A stretch of 64,000 bases of DNA from Pseudomonas khorasanensis (lineage in GTDB: Bacteria; Pseudomonadota; Gammaproteobacteria; Pseudomonadales; Pseudomonadaceae), in NCBI RefSeq assembly GCF_014268505.2, contig NZ_JABWQP020000001.1:62001-126000 (forward strand), written 5' to 3'. The position numbers and the translations under genes were made by a program. Of the stretch, positions 1 through 8,982 are shown piece by piece. How positions within the stretch are numbered: position 1 is the first letter of the stretch; every line of letters begins with the position of its first letter. The notes beneath the pieces were generated by a model, which did not search any database, was not told where the DNA came from, and saw nothing but the letters and a program-made list of their open reading frames with translations.

Positions 1-352
1 TCCACGCCGACAGCGACAGTGCCACACCGGCCATGCCTTTGCGGGCCATCGGGTAGCCATCAAGGGTGGTCATCACGGTCGATGCTTCGCCTGGGATGTT
101 CAGCAGGATCGAGCTGATCCGGCCGCCGTATTCGCAGCCCAGATACACCGCTGCGAGCAGGATCAGCGCCGACTCCGGCGGCAGGCCAAGGGCGAAGGCA
201 ATCGGAATCAGCAGCGCCACGCCGTTGATCGGGCCGAGGCCCGGCAGCAAGCCGACGACGGTGCCGATCAACGTGCCGGTGAGCGCGGTAACGAGGTTGT
301 ACGGGCTCAGCGCGACGCCGAAGCCTTGACCCAAATAACCGAGGGTATCCAT
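1..352 (-). CDS. tctA: Tripartite tricarboxylate transporter large permease TctA (3' part cut off)
   Basis: Only the first ~117 residues are in the window; the gene runs off the left edge. The N-terminus starts MDTLGYLGQGFGVALSPYNL and continues with hydrophobic segments and the glycine/proline-rich stretch GLLPGLGPINGVALLIP, typical of the TctA family, the 12-TM permease of citrate/tricarboxylate TTT transporters in the inner membrane. The ATG lies 1 base past the tctB stop, so the two are translated together. It is the last gene of tctC-tctB-tctA. The substrate is inferred from the family; other TTT systems carry other carboxylates. Confidence 0.93.
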   Translation of the reverse strand, partial: MDTLGYLGQGFGVALSPYNLVTALTGTLIGTVVGLLPGLGPINGVALLIPIAFALGLPPESALILLAAVYLGCEYGGRISSILLNIPGEASTVMTTLDGYPMARKGMAGVALSLSAW

Positions 353-353
353 A

Positions 354-812
354 TCAGTTCTCCAGCACGTCGAGCAGACCAAGGGGCAGCGGGACTTCCA
401 TCACGCGGTCGAACAGCAGATACAGACCGATGGCCATCAGCGTGGTCACCACGACGCTCGGCACCCAGCGTCCGCCATACAGGCGCGCCATCGGAATACC
501 GATCGCCACGCTGCTGAGGATGAAGCCCAGCGGTTCGAACAGGCCGGCAAATACCAGCAACAGCGCGACGCAGATAGCAATCTTGGTCAGCGTTTCGCGG
601 TCCAGCGGTGGCTCGTCCTCGGTGTGTTTGATTGGTGCCGGACGGAACACCATGTACAGCAGCGCTGCGCCCATCAGGCCGAGCATCAGCAGCGGGAAGG
701 CGCGGGGGCCGACTGGTTCGTAGGAAAAAGCCGCCTGGTACGGCCACGCCATCAGAGCCAGGCCGGCACATACCAGCAGCAGCACCGAGGCGAAAATGCG
801 TTGAATAAGCAT
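354..812 (-). CDS. tctB: Tripartite tricarboxylate transporter small permease TctB
   Basis: 152 residues with about four hydrophobic membrane segments (residues ~5-25, ~40-60, ~75-110, ~120-145), the usual size and layout of TctB. It is the small inner-membrane subunit that works with TctA and the periplasmic binding protein TctC. An AGGAG Shine-Dalgarno precedes the ATG. It sits between tctC (56 bases upstream) and tctA (1 base downstream). TctB proteins diverge strongly, so identity rests on size, topology and position. Confidence 0.92.
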   Translation of the reverse strand: MLIQRIFASVLLLVCAGLALMAWPYQAAFSYEPVGPRAFPLLMLGLMGAALLYMVFRPAPIKHTEDEPPLDRETLTKIAICVALLLVFAGLFEPLGFILSSVAIGIPMARLYGGRWVPSVVVTTLMAIGLYLLFDRVMEVPLPLGLLDVLEN

Positions 813-868
813 GAGAACTCCTGTGCCGCGTCCCCGGAACCGGGAACGCGGCCGCTAGACAGAGACGA

Positions 869-1846
869 TCACTGGATCAGGCCGAACTCTTTGGCCAGCA
901 CTTTGTAGTCCGCGACTTGCTTCTTCACGTAGGTGTCCAGTTCCGGCCCGGTCATGGCGAACGGAAACAGTTCACGCTGATCGCGCAATGTAGCGAACTC
1001 GTCGGATGCCAGCAGTTTGTCGAAAGAGTCTTTCCACCACGCGTAGTCTTCGTCGCTGACTTTTGGCCCGAGGTAGAAGCCGCGGACAACCGGCCAGACG
1101 ATGTCGTAGCCTTGTTCGCGAGCGGTCGGGATGTCTTTCATTTCCGGCTCGTCGAGACGCTTGTCGGCGAACACCGCTAGCAGGCGCATGTCACCGCTCT
1201 GGATGTGCGGCATGGAGTCGGAAATGTCGGTACTGCCGACCTGAATGTGGCCGCCGAGCAGGGCCGTGGCGATTTCGCCGCCGCCTTCGAGCGCCACGTA
1301 ACGCAGCTCGCGCGGGTTAATCCCCGCAGCCTTGGCGATCAGGGCAGTCTGCATCCAGTCCTGGCTGCCGACGGTGCCGCCGGAGCCGATAACCACCGAG
1401 CCCGGATCTTTCTTCAGTGCCTGAACGAGATCGTCGAGGGTCTTGTAGGGCGAATCGCTTTTCACCGCGATGGCGCCATAACTGGTGCCGACCGCCGCAA
1501 GCCAGCGCACGTTAGTTTCATCGAAACGACCAAACTTGCCCTGGGCCAGGTTCAACAGCGAACCGCTCGACCACGCCACCAGCGTGCCGGCGTCGGCCGG
1601 ACGTTGCGCGACCACCGCGTTGTAGGCCACCGCGCCAACACCGCCGGGCATGTAGGTCACGCGCATCGGCTTGCTCAGCAGCTTCTGGTTGACCAGTGCG
1701 CTTTGCACCAGCTTGCAGGTCAGGTCGAAACCGCCGCCCGGGGACGCCGGAGCAATACATTCCGGGCGTTTCGGTTCGGCCATGAGTTGGCCGGCGAACA
1801 GCATCGCGCCAGCGGCTAGAGCAACTTTACGCAGTGATAAGTTCAT
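869..1846 (-). CDS. tctC: Periplasmic tricarboxylate-binding protein TctC (Bug family)
   Basis: 325 residues with a Sec signal peptide (basic MNLSLRK, hydrophobic core, likely cut after QLMA, residue ~23). The mature protein has the Bug/TctC pattern: PGGGFD near residue 35, an internal GSGGTVGSQDW stretch and C-terminal tripartite-receptor signatures. It captures the carboxylate in the periplasm and hands it to TctAB. An AAGGAG Shine-Dalgarno lies 6-7 bases before the ATG. It is the first gene of the operon, divergent from its likely regulators tctDE. Confidence 0.95.
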   Translation of the reverse strand: MNLSLRKVALAAGAMLFAGQLMAEPKRPECIAPASPGGGFDLTCKLVQSALVNQKLLSKPMRVTYMPGGVGAVAYNAVVAQRPADAGTLVAWSSGSLLNLAQGKFGRFDETNVRWLAAVGTSYGAIAVKSDSPYKTLDDLVQALKKDPGSVVIGSGGTVGSQDWMQTALIAKAAGINPRELRYVALEGGGEIATALLGGHIQVGSTDISDSMPHIQSGDMRLLAVFADKRLDEPEMKDIPTAREQGYDIVWPVVRGFYLGPKVSDEDYAWWKDSFDKLLASDEFATLRDQRELFPFAMTGPELDTYVKKQVADYKVLAKEFGLIQ

Positions 1847-2305
1847 CTGAGTCTCCTTGGGAGTTGTTGTTATGGACGTGCAGAATTACCAAAGGGCAAC
1901 GCTTCGCTCAGCAGCAGGCGCAATCGTTCGTAGCGCGAGCGCATTGACTGGAATATCGGAAGGGAAAACGGCGCGGCCCGACGTACGAAAACCGGTCAGG
2001 GCAGGGTTGTAGCGGGGAGCGCAGGCCTGTGTAAGAGCCCGGGTTTGCATGGACGACATGCGGTGTACTCCGATTATTGTTCTTATTGGTCGAAAACGCT
2101 TCGTGGCGTTTTTCGTCATGCTGTGTGGCAGCAGCGGTGATAGTCGAAACTGTCCGTGGGCCGACTCTAACCGGCTAACCTTTCAGCAACCTTTCAGCAA
2201 CCTTTCAGCTGCCTTTCACGGTTTTCGGGCTTCACAGCGGCGGTTGCGGCTGTAAACTCCGCGGCAAAGCGTGGCGTCGGCCAACCCTGAACGAGGTAAA
2301 AATCC
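1847..2305. other. Divergent tctC / tctD intergenic region
   Basis: 459 bases without a convincing gene. It must hold the promoters of both the transport operon and tctDE. It contains an imperfect hairpin (gaaaacgc...gcgttttc, about 2093-2116) and four direct repeats of the TTTCA type close to tctD (separate entry). No opdH-like porin gene is present, although an OprD-type porin accompanies tctCBA in P. aeruginosa. A 77-codon open frame on the minus strand (1886-2119) shows no recognisable protein. Confidence 0.7.
2178..2219 (+). promoter_or_regulatory. Four 11-bp direct repeats (CCTTTCAGCAA-like), probable TctD operator
   Basis: TTTCA occurs at 2181, 2192, 2203 and 2214, exactly 11 bases apart, each inside a longer repeated unit (ACCTTTCAGC, the last copy GCCTTTCACG). 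Tandem direct repeats at one-helical-turn spacing are how dimers of OmpR/PhoB-type regulators bind DNA, and TctD is such a regulator. The array ends 87 bases before the tctD start. A possible promoter follows (TTCACA 2231-2236, 16 bases, TAAACT 2253-2258). That TctD binds here is inferred. Confidence 0.6.
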
Positions 2306-2977
2306 ATGCGTGTCCTGCTTGTCGAAGACCATCTGCCGCTGGCCGAAAGTGTGGCTCAGGCGCTCAAGAGCACCGGTCTGACCGTGGATGTGTTGCACGA
2401 CGGCGTGGCCGCCGACCTGGCGCTGGGCAGTGAGGAATATGCTGTGGCGATCCTCGATGTCGGTCTGCCGCGCATGGACGGTTTCGAGGTGCTGGCGCGA
2501 TTGCGCGCGCGCGGCAAAAACTTGCCTGTGTTGATGCTGACGGCGCGCAGTGACGTGAAAGATCGCGTCCATGGGCTCAATCTCGGGGCTGACGATTACC
2601 TGGCCAAACCGTTCGAACTGACTGAACTGGAGGCACGGGTCAAAGCGCTGTTGCGGCGCAGCGTACTGGGCGGCGAGCGTCAGCAGCGCTGTGGCGTGCT
2701 GGCCTATGACCTCGACACCCGGCGCTTCACCCTGGGCGAAGAATTGCTGACCCTGACGTCCCGCGAACAAGCCGTTCTCGAAGCGCTGATCGCCCGGCCG
2801 GGGCGAGTGATGAGCAAGGAGCAACTGGCGGCGCAGGTGTTCGGCCTCGATGAAGAAGCCAGCCCTGACGCCATCGAAATCTACGTGCACCGCTTGCGCA
2901 AGAAACTCGACGGCCAGCCTGTGGCCATCGTGACGTTCCGTGGCCTCGGTTATCTGCTGGAAAGCCGCGATGCATAA
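2306..2977 (+). CDS. tctD: Two-component response regulator TctD (OmpR family)
   Basis: 223 residues. The N-terminal receiver domain (1-~115) has the acidic pair E7-D8, phospho-acceptor D51 (AILDVGLPRMDG), T79 and K101 (LAKPFE). The C-terminal winged helix (~125-220) has the OmpR-type pattern TLTSREQAVLEAL and IEIYVHRLRKKL. In this family the protein activates tricarboxylate uptake genes after phosphorylation by TctE. It is divergent from tctCBA and overlaps tctE by 8 bases. The TTTCA array upstream suggests it also controls its own transcription. Confidence 0.94.
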   Translation: MRVLLVEDHLPLAESVAQALKSTGLTVDVLHDGVAADLALGSEEYAVAILDVGLPRMDGFEVLARLRARGKNLPVLMLTARSDVKDRVHGLNLGADDYLAKPFELTELEARVKALLRRSVLGGERQQRCGVLAYDLDTRRFTLGEELLTLTSREQAVLEALIARPGRVMSKEQLAAQVFGLDEEASPDAIEIYVHRLRKKLDGQPVAIVTFRGLGYLLESRDA

Positions 2978-4355
2978 GCCCAGCAGTCTGCGCTGGCGTC
3001 TGTTGTGGAACCTTGGGTGGTTGCTGGTGGTGCTGATGCTCGCCAGTGGTTTGAGCGCGTACTGGAATGGTCGCGAAGCGGCCGACACCGCGTATGACCG
3101 CACGCTGCTGGCCTCGGCGCGAACCATCGCTGCCGGGCTGTCGCAGCGCGATGGCAGCCTCAGCGCCGACGTGCCTTACGTGGCGCTGGACACATTCGCC
3201 TATGACAGTGCCGGACGTATTTATTATCAGGTCAACGATATCCACAAGAAGCTGATTTCCGGCTACGAAAACCTGCCCGGCCCACCGCTCGGCACGCCGC
3301 GAACCGACAGCTATCCGGCGCTGGCGCGCTTTTATAACGCGACTTACAACGGCCAGAACGTGCGCGTGGTCAGCCTGCTCAAAGCCGTGAGCGAGCCGAA
3401 CATGAACGGCATGGCGGAAATCCGGGTGGCCGAAACCGACGAAGCGCGGGTGAGCATGGCGCGCAGCCTGGCGGCGGATACTTTGCTGCGTTTGGGCATG
3501 CTGGCCGTCGGCGCCTTGTTGTTGGTGTGGTTTGCAGTGAGCGCGGCGCTGCGCCCGCTGGAGCGTTTGCGCACCGCCGTCGAGGAGCGTCAGCCCGACG
3601 ACCTGCGGCCGTTGCCGCTGGTGGAAGTACAGCATGAATTGGGGCCGTTGGTGCGTGCCCTCAACCATTTCACCGAACGCCTGCGCGGTCAGTTTGAGCG
3701 GCAGGCGCAGTTCATCGCCGATGCCGCCCATGAGTTGCGCACACCCTTGGCGGCACTGAAGGCGAGGCTGGAACTGGGCCTGCGCTCCAGTGAGCCGGAG
3801 ACCTGGCGCACGACCCTGGAGTCGTCTGCGCAAAGCACGGATCGTCTGACCCACTTGGCGAATCAGCTGTTATCGCTGGCCCGCGTCGAAAATGGCGCCC
3901 GGGCGATTGCCGAGGGCGGTGCGCAGTTGCTCGATTTGAGTCAGTTGGCCCGGGAACTGGGCATGGCCATGGCGCCTTTGGCGCACAAGCGCGGGGTCGC
4001 ACTGGCGTTGGAGGCGGACGAACCTGTGTGGCTGCGTGGCGAGCCGACGTTGCTCAACGAACTGCTGAGCAATCTGGTCGACAACGCGCTGGCTCACACG
4101 CCGCCGGGCGGCAATGTGATTTTGCGCGTGACGGCACCGGCGGTGCTCGAAGTGGAAGACGACGGCCCAGGGATTCCGCTGGAAGAACGCGACCGGGTAT
4201 TCGAGCGGTTTTACCGGCGTAATCAGCAGGTCGCGGGTTCAGGGCTGGGGCTGGCGATTGTTGGCGAGATCTGCCGGGCGCACCTGGCGCAAATCACTTT
4301 GCATGATGGCGAGCAGGCGGGGTTGAAGGTGCGGGTCAGTTTTATTGCGGGGTGA
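2970..4355 (+). CDS. tctE: Sensor histidine kinase TctE
   Basis: 461 residues from the ATG at 2970 (MHKPSSLRWRL), which overlaps the tctD stop; a longer in-frame start at 2940 lies inside tctD and is less likely. TM1 is at ~10-30, followed by a periplasmic sensor domain (~31-160), TM2 (~168-190), a HAMP-like linker, the HisKA box FIADAAHELRTPLAALKARL and a HATPase domain (N-box LLSNLVDNAL, DDGPGI, GSGLGLAIV). This is the TctE architecture: it senses external tricarboxylate and phosphorylates TctD. A REPIN follows. Confidence 0.93.
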   Translation: MHKPSSLRWRLLWNLGWLLVVLMLASGLSAYWNGREAADTAYDRTLLASARTIAAGLSQRDGSLSADVPYVALDTFAYDSAGRIYYQVNDIHKKLISGYENLPGPPLGTPRTDSYPALARFYNATYNGQNVRVVSLLKAVSEPNMNGMAEIRVAETDEARVSMARSLAADTLLRLGMLAVGALLLVWFAVSAALRPLERLRTAVEERQPDDLRPLPLVEVQHELGPLVRALNHFTERLRGQFERQAQFIADAAHELRTPLAALKARLELGLRSSEPETWRTTLESSAQSTDRLTHLANQLLSLARVENGARAIAEGGAQLLDLSQLARELGMAMAPLAHKRGVALALEADEPVWLRGEPTLLNELLSNLVDNALAHTPPGGNVILRVTAPAVLEVEDDGPGIPLEERDRVFERFYRRNQQVAGSGLGLAIVGEICRAHLAQITLHDGEQAGLKVRVSFIAG

Positions 4356-4368
4356 GCGCCGTGTCCTC

Positions 4369-4434
4369 TTCGCGAGCAGGCTCGCTCCCACATTGAAAAT
4401 GCATCGTTCCTGTGGGAGCGAGCCTGCTCGCGAA
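4369..4434. repeat. REPIN (two inverted REP copies)
   Basis: Two 24-base arms in opposite orientation (4369-4392 and 4411-4434) around an 18-base spacer. Each arm carries the core GCGAGCAGGCTCGC followed by TCCCACA. The same arm recurs at 16032, 35303 and 38220. It lies between the convergent tctE and HDOD genes and would form a long hairpin in RNA. Such non-autonomous Pseudomonas elements are moved by RAYT transposases, none of which is in the window. Confidence 0.9.
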
Positions 4435-4454
4435 AGTCGCGCCTGGGTCCCGGA

Positions 4455-5276
4455 TCAGTAAAACATCGTCCGCGATTCTTCCAGGTCCGCGCACAGTTGC
4501 CTGTTCTCTGGATCAATGCCCAGCTTCCTGAACGCCGGGACATTCAGCGGATCAATCCGGGCAAACGGATGGTCGGTGCCCTTGCGGCAATACAGATTCG
4601 CCACTTGCACCACATCGACGTAATCGATGCGCGACGACTCGCGATTGAAATCCTGATAGAGCAACGGCAGTTGCACCAGGCGCTCGGGGAAATCCCATAC
4701 CCGCAACAATTTCTCGCCCAGCAACGGATGAATCTGCTCGATCACGTGGGTAAGGCTGACGGCGTCTGACAGCAATTCATTGTGATCTTCGGCGTAAGTC
4801 AGAATCGGCAGCACGCCGATCTGATGCACCAGCCCGCCGAGTGCCGCCTGATCGGGTTTGAGTTGGGTGTGACGGCGACACAACGCATAGCTGACGCCGG
4901 CAATCTCCAGGCTGCTGCGCCAGACTTCGCGCATTTTCTGTTCAACGACCTCGGAGCGGGCATTGAAGATCTGCTCCATCACCAGCCCGATTGCCAGATT
5001 GCTGCTGTAGTTGATGCCCAGGCGGGTGATGGCGGTGTGCAGGTCGGTGACTTCCTGCGCGGCGCGCAACAGCGGACTGTTGACCACTTTGATCAGGCGC
5101 GCCGACAGGGCGGTGTCCCGGCCGATGACTTTGCTCAGATCGCTGACGCTGATTTCCGGGTCTTCGGCGGCCTTGCGAATCTGCAGGGCCACTTCCGGCA
5201 ACGTGGGCAGAACCAGGTCATCGTTATCGATGGCCTCAACCAAATCCTGTTGGACCTTTTCCGCCAGTTCGCTCAT
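4455..5276 (-). CDS. HDOD domain-containing protein
   Basis: 273 residues. An HDOD domain spans most of the protein (LPTLPEVALQIRKAAEDPEISVSDLSKVIGRDTALSARLIKVVNS is its typical opening). HDOD is a degenerate HD phosphohydrolase fold that usually has no enzymatic residues and acts in signalling. The rest is alpha-helical with no GGDEF, EAL or receiver partner. It is soluble and stands alone, convergent with tctE across a REPIN. The partner is unknown. Confidence 0.88.
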   Translation of the reverse strand: MSELAEKVQQDLVEAIDNDDLVLPTLPEVALQIRKAAEDPEISVSDLSKVIGRDTALSARLIKVVNSPLLRAAQEVTDLHTAITRLGINYSSNLAIGLVMEQIFNARSEVVEQKMREVWRSSLEIAGVSYALCRRHTQLKPDQAALGGLVHQIGVLPILTYAEDHNELLSDAVSLTHVIEQIHPLLGEKLLRVWDFPERLVQLPLLYQDFNRESSRIDYVDVVQVANLYCRKGTDHPFARIDPLNVPAFRKLGIDPENRQLCADLEESRTMFY

Positions 5277-5310
5277 TTAGACTCTCTAGGGTGTTGCAAC
5301 AATGCTGCGA

Positions 5311-6252
5311 TCAGCGCTGGATTTCGCGGTCGCGATCCAGTTCGTAGGGCAGGTCGAGCACGTGCAACGCGGGGCCTTCAGGGGCGCCCAGATGCAAATC
5401 GCCGGCTTCGGCAGCTTCGGCCTGCAACACGGCCAGGAGTTCAATGTTTCCTTCGCCATTGGCCGCGAGCACCACTTCGCCGATCGCACTGTTGTGACTC
5501 GGAGCGAACAGCGGCGTGCCGGGCTCAGGCAACTCGGCCGCGTTCAGGCTCAAGCGGTACAGGCGACGCTTGAGCTTGCCCAGGTATTGCATGCGCGCGA
5601 CGATTTCCTGGCCGGTGTAGCAGCCTTTCTTGAAACTCACACCGCCAACGGCTTGAAGATTGAGCATTTGCGGGATGAACAGCTCGCGGGTGCTCGGCAT
5701 GACCTGGCCGATGCCGGCGCGGATCTGGCCCAGCAGCCATTGGTTGAGTTGCGCCTCAGGCAGCGTTGTGGCCAGTTTGGCTTTGATCGCGTCAGCCTGC
5801 TCGGCGGGCGCCCAGAGTTCGGCGCGGTCGGGCGAGACGCGAATCGCGATCAGACCTTCGTGGCGCACGACACTGTCGGTTTCCACTGCCAGGTCCAGAC
5901 CGAGGCTGGCAAGGGCGGCGTCGCCGTGCTCCAGGCCGAAGCGCACCCAGGCGGCGCTTTCATCGGTCAGTTTCGATTTGGAGAACACCGCGTATTTTTT
6001 CAGGTCCGCCAGCTGCGGCTCTAGCAACTCGCTGGCCATGGCCAGCACCACGCCGTCACCCTCGAGCAGGATGCGGAAGCTCGATTGCATCCGGCCTTTC
6101 TGCGTGCAGCGGGCGCCGAGGCTGGCGCGGGTGTCACTCAGGTAATTGATATTGCAGGTCAACTGGCCTTGCAGGAATTTTCCGGCGTCCGCACCGCGAA
6201 CCGCGAGTACGCCTTCATGAGACAGGGTGCAGAAAAAAGCAGAATCGGCCAT
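5311..6252 (-). CDS. ygfZ: Folate-binding protein YgfZ
   Basis: 313 residues of the YgfZ/GcvT-like family. The signature KGCYTGQE is at residues 209-216 with the invariant C211 (VSFKKGCYTGQEIVARMQYL). In E. coli YgfZ binds folate and supports Fe-S enzymes such as the tRNA modifier MiaB. It is divergent from sdhE-ygfX, an arrangement seen widely in gamma-proteobacteria. The start codon has only a weak Shine-Dalgarno (GCGATGA). Confidence 0.93.
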   Translation of the reverse strand: MADSAFFCTLSHEGVLAVRGADAGKFLQGQLTCNINYLSDTRASLGARCTQKGRMQSSFRILLEGDGVVLAMASELLEPQLADLKKYAVFSKSKLTDESAAWVRFGLEHGDAALASLGLDLAVETDSVVRHEGLIAIRVSPDRAELWAPAEQADAIKAKLATTLPEAQLNQWLLGQIRAGIGQVMPSTRELFIPQMLNLQAVGGVSFKKGCYTGQEIVARMQYLGKLKRRLYRLSLNAAELPEPGTPLFAPSHNSAIGEVVLAANGEGNIELLAVLQAEAAEAGDLHLGAPEGPALHVLDLPYELDRDREIQR

Positions 6253-6371
6253 GGGTCATCGCAGGGTAAATAGACTGGGGCACATCATAAGGGCGCGTTG
6301 TTGAAATGGGTAGTTGATAAAGGATCAAGGGTGCCCGACCAAAGCCGACTGTGCGACCCGCCTCGGGGCTG

Positions 6372-6377
6372 TATACT
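6372..6377 (+). promoter_or_regulatory. Probable -10 box of sdhE-ygfX
   Basis: TATACT sits 26 bases before the sdhE start and is preceded by TG. The -35 position (about 6349-6354) is poor. The GAGGAGG Shine-Dalgarno of sdhE lies between it and the ATG. It was called from the match to the sigma-70 -10 consensus and its position in the ygfZ/sdhE divergent region. Confidence 0.5.
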
Positions 6378-6402
6378 TGCCGCCAATTTCGAGGAGGGCC
6401 TC

Positions 6403-6657
6403 ATGGTCGAACAAGTTGAACTGAATCGCCTCTTTTGGCACAGCCGTCGCGGCATGCTTGAGCTTGACGTGTTGCTGGTGCCGTTCGTGCAGGAGGTTTA
6501 CGCCACGCTGAATCAGGTGGACCGTGATCTGTATGTTCGCCTGCTCGAGTGCGAGGACCAGGACATGTTCGGCTGGTTCATGGAGCGCAGCGAATCCGAA
6601 GATCCGGAGCTGCAGCGCATGGTTCGCATGATTCTGGACCGTGTTCAGCCCAAGTAA
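6403..6657 (+). CDS. sdhE: FAD assembly factor SdhE
   Basis: 84 residues from the ATG at 6403, chosen because GAGGAGG precedes it and because it gives the family length; an upstream in-frame ATG (6298) would add 35 non-conserved residues. It has the RGxxE motif (R16-G17-M-L-E20, RRGMLELD) needed for attaching FAD covalently to succinate dehydrogenase and fumarate reductase. It overlaps the next gene (ygfX) by 17 bases. E. coli sdhE-ygfX was also described as a toxin-antitoxin pair (CptBA), but the flavinylation role is better supported. Confidence 0.94.
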   Translation: MVEQVELNRLFWHSRRGMLELDVLLVPFVQEVYATLNQVDRDLYVRLLECEDQDMFGWFMERSESEDPELQRMVRMILDRVQPK

Positions 6658-7093
6658 TACGTTCGAATGCCGCTGGCATGCCTCACGGCAGTTGCTGGCG
6701 GCGTATCTGTTGGCCCAGGCATTCGCTCTGGGCTCGATGTTTGTGCTGTCGATTCCGCTCTGGGCCAGTCTGCTCGGCGCTTGTGGCTGTCTCGTTCATG
6801 GGGCCTGGGCGTTGCCTCGCCAGATTCTGCTCATCCATCCCCACGCTTTTCGCGGCTTGCGGCGCGACGGCGATGGCTGGCAAGTCTGGAATCAGGCTCA
6901 TGGCTGGCAATCCATGCAATTGCGGCCGGACAGCCTGGCGTTGCCATTGATCGTGGTGTTGCGCTTCCGGTTGCGTGGGGAGTGGCGGGTCAGGTCGATC
7001 TGCGTGCCACCGGACTCGCAGGCGGCGGATCTGCACCGGCGCCTGCGAGTGCGGCTCAAGTTCAGCCGGCGTAGGTGGGCGGCACCAGAATAG
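6641..7093 (+). CDS. ygfX: YgfX family membrane protein
   Basis: 150 residues from a GTG at 6641, inside the end of sdhE. The layout is a basic N-terminus, two close membrane segments (residues ~18-60, [20 protein letters not shown] and a second one) and a soluble C-terminal part rich in Arg and Trp, which matches YgfX (E. coli CptA). E. coli YgfX was reported to disturb FtsZ/MreB. The 3' end overlaps the convergent nadB by 32 bases. Identity rests on layout, size and the sdhE linkage. Confidence 0.82.
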   Translation: MFSPSNTFECRWHASRQLLAAYLLAQAFALGSMFVLSIPLWASLLGACGCLVHGAWALPRQILLIHPHAFRGLRRDGDGWQVWNQAHGWQSMQLRPDSLALPLIVVLRFRLRGEWRVRSICVPPDSQAADLHRRLRVRLKFSRRRWAAPE

Positions 7094-8678
7094 TGTCGAG
7101 CGCCTCGGGCAGCAGGTCGGGGTAGTCGAGGGTGTAATGCAGCCCGCGGCTTTCCTTGCGCTCCATGGCCGAACTGATCATCAACTCGGCGACTTGCGCC
7201 AGGTTGCGCAGCTCGATCAGGTCACGACTGACTTTATAGTTGCTGTAGAACTCGTCGATCTCGTCCAGCAGCAGGCGCACCCGGTGCTGCGCCCGCTGCA
7301 GGCGCTTGTTGGTGCGCACGATGCCGACGTAGTCCCACATGAACCGACGCAGCTCATCCCAGTTGTGCGCAATGATCACGTCCTCGTCGGAATCGGTCAC
7401 CTGGCTGGCGTCCCAGGCGGGCAGGGCGCTCGGCGCTGCGACATCGTCCAGCTGCGCGAGAATGTCCGCGGCTGCCGAGCGCGCATAGACGAAACACTCC
7501 AGCAGCGAGTTGCTGGCCATGCGGTTGGCGCCGTGCAGACCGGTGAAGCTGGTTTCGCCAATCGCATAAAGCCCCGGCACATCGGTGCGGCCGTTCTGAT
7601 CGACCATGACGCCACCGCAAGTGTAATGCGCGGCGGGGACGACGGGGATCGGCTGTCGGGTAATGTCGATGCCGAAGCCCAGGCAGCGTTCATAAACAGT
7701 GGGGAAGTGACTTTTGACGAACGATTCGGGCTTGTGACTGATGTCGAGGTAGACGCAGTCGACCCCCAGACGCTTCATTTCATGGTCGATGGCTCGGGCG
7801 ACGATGTCCCGTGGCGCTAATTCTGCGCGCTTGTCGAAGCGGTGCATGAAGCGCTCGCCATTGGGCAGCTTCAAATGCGCGCCCTCGCCGCGCAGGGCTT
7901 CGGTGATCAGGAAACTCTTGGCTTGCGGATGGTACAGGCAGGTCGGGTGAAACTGGTTGAACTCCAGGTTCGCCACCCGGCAGCCCGAACGCCAGGCCAT
8001 GGCGATGCCGTCACCGCAGGCTCCGTCGGGGTTGCTGGTATAAAGGTAGACCTTGGCCGCCCCGCCAGAAGCGAGAATCACAAAGCGTGCGCCGTAGGTG
8101 TCGACTTCGCCGCTGGCGCGGTTCAACACGTAGGCGCCCAGGCAGCGATCGCCTTCCAGGCCCAGACGCCGTTCGGTAATCAGGTCGACAGCCACTCGCT
8201 GTTCCAGCAGTTCGATGTTCGAACGCTCTTTGGCCTGGGCCAGCAGGGTTTTGAAAATGGCAGCGCCCGTGGCATCGGCTGCGTGGATGATGCGTCGATG
8301 GCTGTGGCCGCCTTCACGGGTGAGGTGAAACTCAAAGCCGCCGTCTTCGGTGCCAGACTGCTCGTCACGGGTGAACGGCACGCCTTGATCGATCAGCCAC
8401 TGGATGGCTTCGCGGCTGTGCTCGACGGTGAAACGCACCGCGTCTTCGTGGCACAAGCCGCCGCCTGCGTTGAGCGTGTCGTCGACGTGAGATTCGATAG
8501 TGTCGGTGTCATCGAGCACGGCGGCGACGCCACCCTGAGCCCAAAAAGTCGAACCGTTGGCGAGATCGCCTTTGCTCAATACGGCAATGCGCAAATGACC
8601 GGGCAAGGTCAGTGCGAGACTCAGACCGGCAGCACCGCTGCCGATGACCAGAACATCGTGTTGGAACTGTTGGCTCAT
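7062..8678 (-). CDS. nadB: L-aspartate oxidase NadB
   Basis: 538 residues from the ATG at 8678 ([20 protein letters not shown]); a longer frame to 8789 adds non-conserved sequence. It has the FAD-binding GSGAAG at 13-18, an active-site region ([19 protein letters not shown]) and the signature [20 protein letters not shown]. It oxidises L-aspartate to iminoaspartate, the first step of NAD synthesis, with electrons passed to O2 or fumarate. nadB next to algU on the opposite strand is the standard Pseudomonas arrangement. The C-terminus overlaps ygfX. Confidence 0.96.
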   Translation of the reverse strand: MSQQFQHDVLVIGSGAAGLSLALTLPGHLRIAVLSKGDLANGSTFWAQGGVAAVLDDTDTIESHVDDTLNAGGGLCHEDAVRFTVEHSREAIQWLIDQGVPFTRDEQSGTEDGGFEFHLTREGGHSHRRIIHAADATGAAIFKTLLAQAKERSNIELLEQRVAVDLITERRLGLEGDRCLGAYVLNRASGEVDTYGARFVILASGGAAKVYLYTSNPDGACGDGIAMAWRSGCRVANLEFNQFHPTCLYHPQAKSFLITEALRGEGAHLKLPNGERFMHRFDKRAELAPRDIVARAIDHEMKRLGVDCVYLDISHKPESFVKSHFPTVYERCLGFGIDITRQPIPVVPAAHYTCGGVMVDQNGRTDVPGLYAIGETSFTGLHGANRMASNSLLECFVYARSAAADILAQLDDVAAPSALPAWDASQVTDSDEDVIIAHNWDELRRFMWDYVGIVRTNKRLQRAQHRVRLLLDEIDEFYSNYKVSRDLIELRNLAQVAELMISSAMERKESRGLHYTLDYPDLLPEALDTILVPPTYAG

Positions 8679-8955
8679 TTCAGGATTCCGCTCAAAGCGA
8701 CCCGGGTCGGGGTTGGCGCAAGACAGCTTGATCGGCGAGTCGAGACAGCCACACAGCCCACTAGTATATAGAGGGGTTGGGCGGCACAATAGCCGGGCCC
8801 AGATGGCATTGTGAGACTACTGCGTCGTAAAAAGCGCTGTGCTTCGTCGGAAGTTTTCTTCTCAGGTTTCAGGAATACGCACCTGTATCGGCGCTGAAAC
8901 AGACTTTTCTGACCCAGGTTCAACAATGTCAGGTGGGTACGCCTATAAATAATTG

Positions 8956-8982
8956 GAACTTTTGCCAAAGGCCCAAGATCAA
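8956..8982 (+). promoter_or_regulatory. Candidate distal AlgU-dependent promoter of algU
   Basis: GAACTT (8956-8961), a 17-base spacer and TCAA (8979-8982). The surrounding bases (GAACTTTTGC then AAAGGCCCAAG/AAAAGCCCGAG) are nearly the same as the proximal promoter at 9150, so the two look like copies. It lies 254 bases before the algU start. Function is inferred from the consensus only. Confidence 0.5.

Noticed and set aside
1886..2119. 77-codon minus-strand frame upstream of tctC
   Set aside because: No recognisable family, no good Shine-Dalgarno, and it lies in the divergent promoter region. Left as non-coding.
2727..3854. 375-codon minus-strand frame opposite tctD/tctE
   Set aside because: Shadow frame, Arg/Gln-rich, crossing two well-supported genes.
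6298..6402. Upstream extension of sdhE from the ATG at 6298
   Set aside because: Lies across the TATACT -10 box and lacks conservation; the GAGGAGG site favours 6403.
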